The translations under genes and the position numbers were made by a program. Positions 49,812 to 58,681 of a DNA stretch of 64,000 bases are shown here, one piece after another (position 1 is the first letter of the stretch; every line of letters starts with the position of its first letter). The DNA lies in assembly GCF_000813845.1 (NCBI RefSeq), contig NZ_JWTB01000016.1:1-64000 (forward strand), read 5' to 3'. A model generated the notes under the pieces. It was not told the origin of the DNA and ran no database searches. It saw nothing but the letters and a program-made list of their open reading frames with translations. Source of the stretch: Pseudarthrobacter phenanthrenivorans (GTDB taxonomy: Bacteria > Actinomycetota > Actinomycetes > Actinomycetales > Micrococcaceae).

Positions 49812-52800
49812 TTGTTATTCCGCACCCCTCCCGGCGCGCCCCCACGCGCCCACCTGCCGGCCACGCCGGCAGGAACCCAGCACTCCGCAACCGCCCGACC
49901 AACCCCGAGGCGGCTCGCAGCACGGTCGACAGCCGGCCTGCTGGCAGCCGCCGTCGTGGCGTCGGTGGCGATCCTCCCGGCCAACGCCGGGCCTGGTCCC
50001 AAAGACCCCGGCGGCAAGGACCCCGGAACCAACCCCGCGTCGGCGACAGCCCTGCACTCGCTCCGCGGCCCGGTAACGGACGAGAACTTCTACTTCGTCA
50101 TGGCGGACCGGTTCAGCAATGGCAGCACCGCCAACGACCAGGGCGGCCTGGGCCCGGACCCCATGGTTTCCGGCTTCGACCCCACGAAGAAGGGCTTCTA
50201 CAACGGCGGAGACCTGGCCGGCCTGCGCAGCAAAATCGATTACATCCAGGGCATGGGGACCACGTCCATCTGGCTGACTCCAAGCTTCAAGAACAAGGCG
50301 GTCCAGCCCGAGGACAAGTCAGCCGGCTACCACGGTTACTGGGTCACCGACTTCACCCAGATCGATCCCCACCTGGGCACCAACGATGAACTCAAGGCAC
50401 TGATCACCGAGGCCCACGCCCGCGGCATGAAGGTGTACTTCGACATCATCACCAACCACACCGCGGACGTCATCGGCTACCAGGAGGGCGACCGCAAGGG
50501 CTATGTCTCAAAGGACGCTTCCCCCTACAAGACGGCCTCAGGGGAAGCATTCGATGACCGCGACTACGCCGGCACGGGCACCTTCCCGCAGCTGGACGCC
50601 AACACGTCGTTCCCGTACAAGCCGGTCCTCACCCCCGGCGAAGAAAACCTCAAGGTCCCCGCCTGGCTGAACGACCCCACGCTGTACCACAACCGCGGCG
50701 ACACCACCTTCACCGGCGAGGACTCCATGTACGGTGACTTTTTCGGTCTCGATGACCTCTTCACCGAGAATCCCAAAGTGGTGCACGGGATGGAGGACAT
50801 CTACAAGTCGTGGATCGGCGACTTCGGCGTGGACGGCTTCCGCATCGACACCATGAAGCACGTCAACAATGAGTTCTGGCAGGAATTCGGCCCCGACGTC
50901 CTCAGCTACGCCAAGGAACACGGCAAGGACGAGTTCTTCATGTTCGGCGAGGTGTTCGATACCAGCAAGAGCTTCACGTCCCAGTTCACCACCCGGAACA
51001 AGATGCAGGCAGTACTGGACTTCCCCTTCCAGGACGCGGCCCGCAACTACGCTTCCAAGAGCCAGGACGCCAAGGCCCTGCAGTCCTTCTTTGCCGGCGA
51101 TGACTGGTACACGGACGCCGACTCCAACGTCTACGAACTGCCCACCTTCCTGGGCAACCACGACATGGGCCGGATCGGCAGCTTCATCGCCCAGGACAAC
51201 CCGGCCGCAAGCGATGAGGAGAAAGTCGCCCGCGATGAACTGGCGCACGAACTGATGTACTTCTCCCGCGGCAACCCCGTGGTCTACTACGGCGACGAGC
51301 AGGGCTTCACCGGCCCGGGCGGGGACCAGGACGCGCGCCAGACCCTCTTCGCCAGCAAGGTGCCGGAATACCTGGACGACGACCTCCTGGGAACGGACGC
51401 CACCCACGCCACGGACAACTTCAACCCGGACCACCCGCTCTACGCCAAGATCCGGGAGCTTGCGGCCCTGACCAAGGAGCACCCTGCACTCCGGAACGGC
51501 GCACACCAGCACCGCTACGCCTCCGACGGGCCGGGCATTTACGCGTTCTCCCGCACAGACGCGCAGGACCAACGCGAATACGTGGTGGCCCTCAACAACA
51601 GCGCGCAGGCACAGACGGCGGAGATTCCCACCTACATCGCCAAGCGCAGCTACACGCGCATCTACGGTGCGGGCGCCGAGGAGGCAAAGACCTCGGACGA
51701 CGCCAAGCTGACGGTGACCGTCCCGCCGCTGTCCGCCGTCGTCTACGAATCCTCGGGCCGGATTCCGCACTCAAAGGCCGCCCCCGCCGTCGCCCTCCAG
51801 CAGCCGGCCCCGGCGCCGGGCGACAACGGGCGCATCAACGTCACGGCCGACGTCGACGGTTCCTCGTTCTATGAGGTCACCTTCGAAGCCAGGACAGCGG
51901 GCGGCGGCTGGCAGCCAATCGGCACGGACGACACCGCGCCCTACCAGGTGTTCCACGACGTGGCCGCACTGGATGCCGGCACCCCGCTTGAGTACCGCGC
52001 AACGGTGCTGGACAACGGCGGCCACACCGCCACCAGCCAAAGCCGCTCCGCCAGCGTCCCCGCACCCGTCCTGACCCTGCAGAAGCCCGTGGAGGGCAGC
52101 AGCGTGGAAGGCAAGGTGGAGCTCTCCGCCACCGCTGATCCGGAGAAGGCCAGCCATGTCGTCTCCTTCGCACGGAGCGTGGACGGCGGCGACTGGACCG
52201 GGGTGGGCACCGACTCGTCGTCGCCCGTGTACTCAGCCACCGACGACGTCTCCGCACTCGCCGACGGCACAAAGGTCCGGTACCGCGCCTCGATGAGCGG
52301 CCCGGGCTTCAACGTCACCAGCGACACCAGGACCGTCACCGTCGGCCAGGCCCCGCAACCGGACTCCGTCACGGTGGCCGGATCCCTGAACCAGGCCATG
52401 GGCTGCAGCGCTGACTGGGATCCTGCCTGCCCGCAGGCCCGGATGGTGTTGGATCCGGCGGACCGGATCTGGCGCTTGACCGTGGACCTGCCGGCCGGAA
52501 AGTACGAATACAAGGCAGCACTCAACGGCGGCTGGGATGAAAACTACGGCGCCGACGGGCAGCTGAACGGACAGAACATCGTGCTGGACCACCCCGGCGG
52601 CCCGGTGACCTTCCGCTACGACAACAGCACCCATCTCCTCACCACCGTGTACGCCTCCCAGCAGCCCGCTGCCGTGGCGGCTGCGGGAAGCATGGACAGC
52701 GAACTGGGATGCGCCTCCGACTGGGAGCCGGCATGCGCCCAGGCGCAGCTGACCCTGGACCCGGCGGACCTGGTCTGGAAACTGGCCATCCCTGACCTGC

Positions 52801-52970
52801 CGGCCGGGAGCTACGAGTTCAAGGCGGCGCTCAACAAGTCATGGGACGTCAGCTATGGGGCCGGCGGGGCTTCCCCCGGAGCCAACATCGTGTTTGAGCA
52901 CGACGGCGGCCCGGTCACCTTCCGCTACGACCACGTCACGCACGTAATCACCGCCGGGCCGGCCACCTAA
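49812..52970 (+). CDS. Secreted GH13 alpha-amylase with C-terminal starch-binding-type modules
   Basis: 1052 aa from TTG 49812, preceded by AGGAAGG seven bases upstream; an in-frame ATG at 49728 would give 1080 aa but lacks a good site. A long export signal (basic TPRRLAARS, then hydrophobic AGLLAAAVVASVAIL, PANAG cleavage) targets it outside. The GH13 barrel shows MADRFSNG, the nucleophile in GFRIDTMKH (D346), acid/base in FGEVFD (E380) and LGNHDMGR (D451). After the barrel come Ig-like segments (about 670-850) and two similar X25/pullulanase-type modules, each with VAAGS(M/L) ... DW(E/D)PAC(A/P)QA ... YE(F/Y)KAALN. It digests starch or dextrin outside the cell. Confidence 0.93.
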   Translation: MLFRTPPGAPPRAHLPATPAGTQHSATARPTPRRLAARSTAGLLAAAVVASVAILPANAGPGPKDPGGKDPGTNPASATALHSLRGPVTDENFYFVMADRFSNGSTANDQGGLGPDPMVSGFDPTKKGFYNGGDLAGLRSKIDYIQGMGTTSIWLTPSFKNKAVQPEDKSAGYHGYWVTDFTQIDPHLGTNDELKALITEAHARGMKVYFDIITNHTADVIGYQEGDRKGYVSKDASPYKTASGEAFDDRDYAGTGTFPQLDANTSFPYKPVLTPGEENLKVPAWLNDPTLYHNRGDTTFTGEDSMYGDFFGLDDLFTENPKVVHGMEDIYKSWIGDFGVDGFRIDTMKHVNNEFWQEFGPDVLSYAKEHGKDEFFMFGEVFDTSKSFTSQFTTRNKMQAVLDFPFQDAARNYASKSQDAKALQSFFAGDDWYTDADSNVYELPTFLGNHDMGRIGSFIAQDNPAASDEEKVARDELAHELMYFSRGNPVVYYGDEQGFTGPGGDQDARQTLFASKVPEYLDDDLLGTDATHATDNFNPDHPLYAKIRELAALTKEHPALRNGAHQHRYASDGPGIYAFSRTDAQDQREYVVALNNSAQAQTAEIPTYIAKRSYTRIYGAGAEEAKTSDDAKLTVTVPPLSAVVYESSGRIPHSKAAPAVALQQPAPAPGDNGRINVTADVDGSSFYEVTFEARTAGGGWQPIGTDDTAPYQVFHDVAALDAGTPLEYRATVLDNGGHTATSQSRSASVPAPVLTLQKPVEGSSVEGKVELSATADPEKASHVVSFARSVDGGDWTGVGTDSSSPVYSATDDVSALADGTKVRYRASMSGPGFNVTSDTRTVTVGQAPQPDSVTVAGSLNQAMGCSADWDPACPQARMVLDPADRIWRLTVDLPAGKYEYKAALNGGWDENYGADGQLNGQNIVLDHPGGPVTFRYDNSTHLLTTVYASQQPAAVAAAGSMDSELGCASDWEPACAQAQLTLDPADLVWKLAIPDLPAGSYEFKAALNKSWDVSYGAGGASPGANIVFEHDGGPVTFRYDHVTHVITAGPAT

Positions 52971-53929
52971 CCCCTGACGGGGTGGCCGAGGATGCCAATC
53001 AGCCGCCGGATGGCGTCCTCGGCCGTGGGCGGCGGCCCGAACACCTCGCGTTGCCGTGATGTGTCCGCCACATAGCGGCCGGTCTGGAACCACGAGATCA
53101 TGGTCGCCATATCCTTGGCCATCGGGTTGACCGGGCCCAGGACAACCCCCGCCGCCTTCAGGACGGCCACGGGCACCGACCGGACCTTGATCTCCCTGCC
53201 GGTGAGCCGGCCGGCGATATCGGCAACCTCCTGCATGCCCAGGGGCCGGTCCCAGCCGATGTCGATCCGCTGGCCTTCCACGCCGGGGGCGTCCACCGCC
53301 TCTGCAAGGTAGCCCGCAAGGTCGGGTGTCAACACGAACGTCAGCGGGGTGCGGGCGGACCCGAACCAGGAGAGCCTGCCCTTGGCCACCGGGTCGCCGC
53401 CGAACCGCGTGACCTGGTCCAGGAACGCGCCCGGGCGCAGGGCCACGAAGGGCACCCCGAGCTCCTCCAGCCTGTCCTCCATCAGCTTCTTGTGCCAGAA
53501 GTGCGGTACCTGCGGTGTCTGGTCACACGTCAGGATGCTGGTCAGGACGAAGCGGCGCACGCCGGCCCTTGCCGCGGCCTCGGCCAGATTGGCGTTTCCC
53601 ACCCGGTCGATCTCCGGGCTGTCACCCTTGCGGTGCCGGGTGTAGCCGGCCGCGGAGGTCACCACTGCGTCCACTCCGGCCATGGCGTGGTTGAGCGAGT
53701 CGGGGTCCATCATGTCACCGCGTGCAATGCCGGCCCCGGCTGCCTCCAGCTTGGCGGGGTCGGAACCGGGACGCACCAGGGCGCGCACCTGCTTCCCACG
53801 GCGCAGCAACTCCGACACGACCTGGCTGCCGAGCATTCCCGTGCCACCGACCACCAGGATGGGCCCCCGCCCGCCGGATGCCTCGGCCGGCCCTGTGGGT
53901 TCAGGGAGCGGGTGCGGATTCTCGCCCAT
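52967..53929 (-). CDS. NmrA-like NAD(P)-binding SDR protein
   Basis: 320 aa. The N-terminal loop ILVVGGTGMLGSQVVSELL (about residues 24-42), VRALVRPGS and RRFVLTSILTCDQTPQ are typical of atypical SDRs (NmrA/HSCARG-like) that bind NAD(P) and often lack the catalytic triad. Role unknown. GGAGG precedes the ATG by five bases. It lies 16 bp downstream of malQ and may share its transcript. Its stop overlaps the amylase stop by 4 bp in the convergent orientation. Confidence 0.87.
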   Translation of the reverse strand: MGENPHPLPEPTGPAEASGGRGPILVVGGTGMLGSQVVSELLRRGKQVRALVRPGSDPAKLEAAGAGIARGDMMDPDSLNHAMAGVDAVVTSAAGYTRHRKGDSPEIDRVGNANLAEAAARAGVRRFVLTSILTCDQTPQVPHFWHKKLMEDRLEELGVPFVALRPGAFLDQVTRFGGDPVAKGRLSWFGSARTPLTFVLTPDLAGYLAEAVDAPGVEGQRIDIGWDRPLGMQEVADIAGRLTGREIKVRSVPVAVLKAAGVVLGPVNPMAKDMATMISWFQTGRYVADTSRQREVFGPPPTAEDAIRRLIGILGHPVRG

Positions 53930-53945
53930 GTCTTCCTCCGATCAA

Positions 53946-56159
53946 TCAGCCGTGCAGGGCCCCCTCCACCGCCGCAAGCAGCGAGGTGAACCGCTTGTTG
54001 GCGGGAAGGTCATCGAGGTAGACGGGCTTGCCGTCCGGTCCGCCCAGGGGAACCTGCCAGTTGGGGTACAGCGCTTCGGTGGTTCCTGGCTGGTTCTGGA
54101 CCCGGCGCTCCCCCACCGCGTCTACAAGGGCTACGCCAAGCAGCACCGACGGCGCCTGGGCCAGGAGGAGGTGCAGCGCCTCGATCGCGTGCTCCTCAGA
54201 CCCCTCCACACTGGCTGACGTGCCCTCGGAGAGGTAACCGCGTTCGCGCAGCATGGCGAACATCTTCTCCAGCGACGCGTTGTGCTCGGCCCGTTCCTCC
54301 TGTTCGGACCGCTCCAGCAGGCCCAGCCGGCTCCGCAGCCCCACGTGGTCCCCGGCAAGGTAGCCGGCGGTGGGCGGAAGGTCGTGGGTGTTGACGCTGG
54401 CGAGCGCCTGCGTCCGGTACTTTTCCGGCGCAAGCGGCGCATCGCCGTCGTACTCGAACCACAGGATGGACGTGCCAAGGATGCCGCGCGCTGCCAGGTA
54501 GTCCCGCACCCACGGCTCAAAGGTTCCCAGGTCCTCCCCGATCACCACCGCCCCGGCGCGGTGCGCCTCCAAGGCGAGGATGCCGATCAGGGCTTCATGG
54601 TCGTACTGCACATAGGCGCCGTCCCCCGGGGCGTTCCCTTGCGGGATCCACCACAGCCGGAACAGGCCCAGGATGTGGTCAACGCGGATGCCGCCGGCGT
54701 GCCGGAGGACGGTGGCAAGCATGTCGCGGAACGGCTGGTACCCGGCCTCCGCGAGGCGGCCGGGATGCCATGGCGGCTGCCCCCAGTCCTGGCCCTGCTG
54801 GTTGTACATGTCCGGCGGGGCACCCACGCTGGTGTTTGCGGCAAGCACGCCACGCAGGGTCCACGCATCGGCGCTGCTGTGGTCCACCCCCACCGCGAGG
54901 TCATGCACAACGCCCAGGCGCATGCCGGACCGCAGCGCAGCCTGCTGGGCGTTCTCGAGTTGCTCGTCGCAGATCCACTGCAGCCAGCGGTGGAAGCCGA
55001 TGCGGTCCGCCAGCTTCTCCCGGAGGGCTTCCGCTTCGGGCGTTCCGATGGCACGGGCTGGGTCCGTCCACAGAGGGTCGTCCGGCGCCACGTCCTCCCG
55101 GATGGCCGACCACAGTGCAAAATCGTCCAGTCCCTTGCCGGAGATGCGGCAGAATGCGTCGAAGCCTGCCTGCCGGGCCGGTGAACGCCGCGTGTGGTAC
55201 AGCATCTCCAGGGCCTGCAGCTTGGCGGCATAGACGGCATCCCGGTCCAGCCGGCCGCCCTCCTTGTTCAGCCCCGCAACCTCTTCATGCAGTTTTTCCA
55301 GTGCCGCCCGTTTCCGCGGCCGCAGGTAGGCCAGCTCGGGGATGGCCTCGATGCGGATGTACAGGGGGTTGAAGAACCGCCGGGTGGAGGGCGAGTAGGG
55401 CGAAGGCTGAAGCGGCGGAACGGGCTCGGCCGCGTGCAGCGGGTTCACCAGCACGTAGTCGGCCCCGCGGGCACCACTGATGGCGGCGAGGTCGGCCAGG
55501 TCGGCGAAATCCCCCACGCCCCACGACCGCTTGGACCGGACCGAATACAACTGCGTGGCCAGTCCCCAGCCGCGGCGCTCTTCCAGTGGTTTGGCGGTTG
55601 CCAGCCGGGCGGGCGTCACCACCAAAGCGGCGGTGGCCGTGAGACCCCCGGACTCCGCCTGCAGCGTGTGCCAGCCCAACGGCAGGTCTTCGGGGAGGGA
55701 GAAGGTCGCGCGCCCGGTGGAGACGCCGTCGACGTCCTTGGGCTGGACCCAGACGTCCTGCTGGACCGCGTCCCGGGACCCCGCTCCCCCCTCCAGGGCG
55801 ATGGTCAGCCGCGCCGTGGCACCGTCACGGACATGCACAGGGACCTGGGCCGGCTCGCCCTGCTTGATGACGACGGCGGGCGGCAGCATCCGCCGCCAGG
55901 GCGCCAGGTCAGCGTCCTCAAGGGCAGCCTCGATGTGCTGGTTGGTGTGCGCTTCAACGCCCAAAGCGGCAAGGACCTTGATCAGCGTGGCCTGCCCCAC
56001 CGAGTGCGGAAGCCCGTCCCAGCCCTGGAAGGACGTGCCCACGCCATGCGCGTCCGCCAGCCGCTGCAGCAGGTGCGGATCAACTGCTCCAGGGGCAGCG
56101 GCGGGCGGGTCTGCGGGCAAAGCTGTCCGTGGTGCGTGCTGCTGGTCTGAAGCCGTCAT
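53946..56159 (-). CDS. malQ: 4-alpha-glucanotransferase (amylomaltase)
   Basis: 737 aa GH77 enzyme of the long actinobacterial type with an extra N-terminal beta-domain (about residues 1-190). The catalytic part begins RRGWGLATQLYSVRSKRSWGVGDFADL. The nucleophile is in GGIRVDHILGLFRLW, the acid/base in VIGEDLGT and the third Asp in NTHDLPP. It disproportionates maltodextrins in the cytoplasm, making longer chains and glucose, linking the extracellular amylase to intracellular phosphorolysis. Start ATG 56159 has a weak GAGGCGG upstream. No LacI-type palindrome was seen directly before it. Confidence 0.94.
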   Translation of the reverse strand: MTASDQQHAPRTALPADPPAAAPGAVDPHLLQRLADAHGVGTSFQGWDGLPHSVGQATLIKVLAALGVEAHTNQHIEAALEDADLAPWRRMLPPAVVIKQGEPAQVPVHVRDGATARLTIALEGGAGSRDAVQQDVWVQPKDVDGVSTGRATFSLPEDLPLGWHTLQAESGGLTATAALVVTPARLATAKPLEERRGWGLATQLYSVRSKRSWGVGDFADLADLAAISGARGADYVLVNPLHAAEPVPPLQPSPYSPSTRRFFNPLYIRIEAIPELAYLRPRKRAALEKLHEEVAGLNKEGGRLDRDAVYAAKLQALEMLYHTRRSPARQAGFDAFCRISGKGLDDFALWSAIREDVAPDDPLWTDPARAIGTPEAEALREKLADRIGFHRWLQWICDEQLENAQQAALRSGMRLGVVHDLAVGVDHSSADAWTLRGVLAANTSVGAPPDMYNQQGQDWGQPPWHPGRLAEAGYQPFRDMLATVLRHAGGIRVDHILGLFRLWWIPQGNAPGDGAYVQYDHEALIGILALEAHRAGAVVIGEDLGTFEPWVRDYLAARGILGTSILWFEYDGDAPLAPEKYRTQALASVNTHDLPPTAGYLAGDHVGLRSRLGLLERSEQEERAEHNASLEKMFAMLRERGYLSEGTSASVEGSEEHAIEALHLLLAQAPSVLLGVALVDAVGERRVQNQPGTTEALYPNWQVPLGGPDGKPVYLDDLPANKRFTSLLAAVEGALHG

Positions 56160-56294
56160 GGGTGTCCGCCTCGTCTGTGATGGTCCCGGAACTTACAGTG
56201 CTGCTGTCGTACCCGGACGCTGACACCCCCGTGCACAACCGTTGGTTCAGATTATTGCAGGGCGGCGCGCAGGGGAAACCGGCTGGCTGCCCGC

Positions 56295-57029
56295 CTACGG
56301 ATCGAAGTGCGTGGTCACCGGGCCGTCGCTGACCCGGCCCAGGACCCCGGCCGCCAGGTCGCGCAGCTTCTGGTTCCGGTGGCTGGATGCCTTGGCGAGC
56401 AGGGCCATCGCTTCCTCCTGGCTGCACCGGTTCTGGGCCATGATCACGCCGCAGGCAAGGTCAATGGTGGTGCGGTTCGCCATGGCGGCGCGCAGGTCGT
56501 CGGCCAGGGTTTGCGCGTCGGCGATCCGCAGCGCCAGCCGGAGCGCCCGCCCGGCGAGGTCCGCGAAACCCTCCGCCCGGCTGATGACGTTGGGGGCGAA
56601 GACGTGCGGCTCGGCGGCGAAGAAGTTCAGCGCGGCCGACTGGTTTTCATCAAGCGCGAGGGGAACACCCAGCACGCTGCGGCAGCCGTTTTCCGCCAGC
56701 ACCTTCTGGTAGTCGGGCCAGCGCGTGTCGGTTTCGACATCGGGAAGGACCACGGGCTTCATCGCGTTTAGCGCGGTGATGCAGGGCCCGTCGCCCAGGG
56801 CCTGCTCCAGCTTGTCCAGGAGCGCCGCCCGTTCGCTGCTGCCGGCGATGGTGGCGCTGCGCTTGCGGCGGCGGAGGGTCACGCCGCATTCGATCAGCAC
56901 GCCCGCGGCGTCGCTGAGGGTGGAGGCGGCAACGGTGGACAGTTCGGTCAGGAAGTCAGCCACGTTGCTGCTGCCGCTGATGAGGTCATGCAGCTGGAGG
57001 AACTGGTCATCGCTTTTGGGAGTGCCCAT
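56295..57029 (-). CDS. GAF and ANTAR domain RNA-binding regulator
   Basis: 244 aa. The GAF domain (about residues 18-165) senses an unknown ligand: AGVLIECGVTL, LDKLEQALGDGPCITALN, GCRSVLGVPLALDE. The C-terminal ANTAR domain (about 175-235) has DLRAAMANRTTIDLACGVIMAQNRCSQEEAMALLAKAS. ANTAR proteins bind paired RNA hairpins and prevent termination; no such paired leader was recognised nearby. It is divergent from the aldo/keto reductase across 178 bp. Confidence 0.9.
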   Translation of the reverse strand: MGTPKSDDQFLQLHDLISGSSNVADFLTELSTVAASTLSDAAGVLIECGVTLRRRKRSATIAGSSERAALLDKLEQALGDGPCITALNAMKPVVLPDVETDTRWPDYQKVLAENGCRSVLGVPLALDENQSAALNFFAAEPHVFAPNVISRAEGFADLAGRALRLALRIADAQTLADDLRAAMANRTTIDLACGVIMAQNRCSQEEAMALLAKASSHRNQKLRDLAAGVLGRVSDGPVTTHFDP

Positions 57030-57207
57030 CCCTCAATATAGGCGCTATTGGCCGCCGTGCGCCCGCCACAAAACGTCATTCCCGCTGCCCCGGTTACTTT
57101 GTGCGACGAAAAGAGAAGGAGTAAGGCGGATTTCTGCGGTGGCCTGCCGAATCTGTGTAGCGTCATGACGATCCAGGCCACGGCAACAAGATGGAGGAGA
57201 CCGAAAG

Positions 57208-58254
57208 ATGGGCCTCAACGAACTGCGGGTGTTCGGGCGGTCGGGTACCCCCATCAGTCCCCTCACCCTTGGCACGATGAACTTCGGCGAGGGGAACGGC
57301 GGCCCGCACGGTGCCCCCACCGGAGCCGATGAGAGCATCCGCATCATCCAGGCGGCGCTGGACGCCGGGATCACCGCGGTCGACACGGCGGACGTCTATT
57401 CCCAGGGCGAGTCGGAACAAGTAGTGGGCAGGGCACTGCGCGGACGCCGGGATGACGTCTTCCTGGCCACCAAGTTCCACGGTCAGATGAGCCCCAATCC
57501 GGCGCACTCCGGGAACTCCCGGCGCTGGATAACGCAGGCGGTGGAGGGCAGCCTGCGCCGCCTCCAAACGGACCGGATCGACCTGTACCAGGCGCACCGG
57601 CCGGACTACAACACTGATCTGCTGGAGACCATCACCACCCTGAACGACCTGATCCGGCAGGGCAAGATCCTGTATTACGGCACCTCCGTGTTCACGCCGG
57701 CGCAGCTTGTGGAAGCCCAGTGGCTGGCCACCACCAACCACCTGATCCCGCCGGTGGGCAACCAGGTCCCGTATTCCATGCTGGTTCGCGGCAACGAGCG
57801 CGATGTCCTGCCCATCGCCCAGCAGTACGGCCTGGGCGTGCTTGCGTACGGACCGCTGGCGGGGGGCTGGCTGTCCGGAAGCTTCGTCCTGGAATCCGGC
57901 AAGCCGCCCACCCGCGTCCACACGCTCCCCGGCCGGTACGACATTTCCGGGCCCTCCAGCGAACGGAAGCTGCTCGCCGCGGACTCACTGGGCCGCCTGG
58001 CGGACAAGCTGGAGCTGTCCCTGGTGGACCTCGCGGTCGGTTTCGCCCTGACGCATCCCGCCATCAGCAGCGTGATCATCGGCCCGCGCAGCGAGGACCA
58101 CCTCCACGCCTACCTTCGCGCCGCCGACGTCCGGCTCGGTGAATCCGTGCTCGACGCCATCGACGACCTTGTGCCCCCGGGCACCAACTTCGTGGAGCGG
58201 GACGCGGGCGCCATTGTCCCGTCCATCGAGTTCGCGGAACTACGACGGCGGTAG
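57208..58254 (+). CDS. Aldo/keto reductase, Kv-beta-like type
   Basis: 348 aa. PLTLGTMNFGEG, Asp/Tyr in AVDTADVYSQGESE, Lys in FLATKFHG, His in YQAHRPDYNTD, GVLAYGPLAGGWLSG and VIIGPRSEDHL mark the active site and NADPH pocket. AGGAGA lies upstream of the ATG. Substrate unknown. It is the fourth aldo/keto reductase in the window. Divergent from the GAF-ANTAR gene and probably independent of DUF3040 that follows. Confidence 0.92.
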   Translation: MGLNELRVFGRSGTPISPLTLGTMNFGEGNGGPHGAPTGADESIRIIQAALDAGITAVDTADVYSQGESEQVVGRALRGRRDDVFLATKFHGQMSPNPAHSGNSRRWITQAVEGSLRRLQTDRIDLYQAHRPDYNTDLLETITTLNDLIRQGKILYYGTSVFTPAQLVEAQWLATTNHLIPPVGNQVPYSMLVRGNERDVLPIAQQYGLGVLAYGPLAGGWLSGSFVLESGKPPTRVHTLPGRYDISGPSSERKLLAADSLGRLADKLELSLVDLAVGFALTHPAISSVIIGPRSEDHLHAYLRAADVRLGESVLDAIDDLVPPGTNFVERDAGAIVPSIEFAELRRR

Positions 58255-58301
58255 CAGGCTTCCCCGGGACCGGGACCTGGCTGCCGGGCCCTCCGCATGT
58301 A

Positions 58302-58330
58302 TTGACTAACCGGTAGAAGACTCCTACGGT
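58302..58330 (+). promoter_or_regulatory. Putative promoter of the DUF3040 gene
   Basis: TTGACT (58302-58307) and TACGGT (58325-58330) are separated by 17 bp, about 40 bp before the DUF3040 start. The -35 is good and the -10 weak. Confidence 0.4.
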
Positions 58331-58369
58331 CTATACCGAAACCGCCTCCCACGACATCCAGGGGCCGCC

Positions 58370-58666
58370 ATGCCAATGTCCGATGAGGAGCGACGCCTGC
58401 TCAAGGAGCTGGAACTGGGGCTGATTGCGGATGACCCCCACCTGGCCATGGAGCTGCTCTCCGGCTATCCCGCCCGCCGCTTTCCCGCGGGTTTATTCCC
58501 GGGAATGGCCGCCGCGCTGGCCGGCCTGGTACTGATCATTGCAGGGGCAGGGCTGCATGCGCCCGGCGCGGTGGTGCTTGGAATCCTGCTGCTTGGCCTG
58601 GGCGCCTGCCTGCTGCTGGGGCCCACGGTACTGGCCCGGAGCGCGGGCCGGCAGCCCACCGGGTGA
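58370..58666 (+). CDS. DUF3040 membrane protein
   Basis: 98 aa. The N-terminal SDEERRLLKELELGLIADDP is the characteristic DUF3040 motif, followed by two hydrophobic segments (about residues 42-63 and 65-86). Such proteins are common and uncharacterised in Actinobacteria. Start ATG 58370; a second in-frame ATG six bases later is possible. It is convergent with the EamA gene, 15 bp apart. Confidence 0.9.
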   Translation: MPMSDEERRLLKELELGLIADDPHLAMELLSGYPARRFPAGLFPGMAAALAGLVLIIAGAGLHAPGAVVLGILLLGLGACLLLGPTVLARSAGRQPTG

Positions 58667-58681
58667 GCGTTCCCAGGACGG

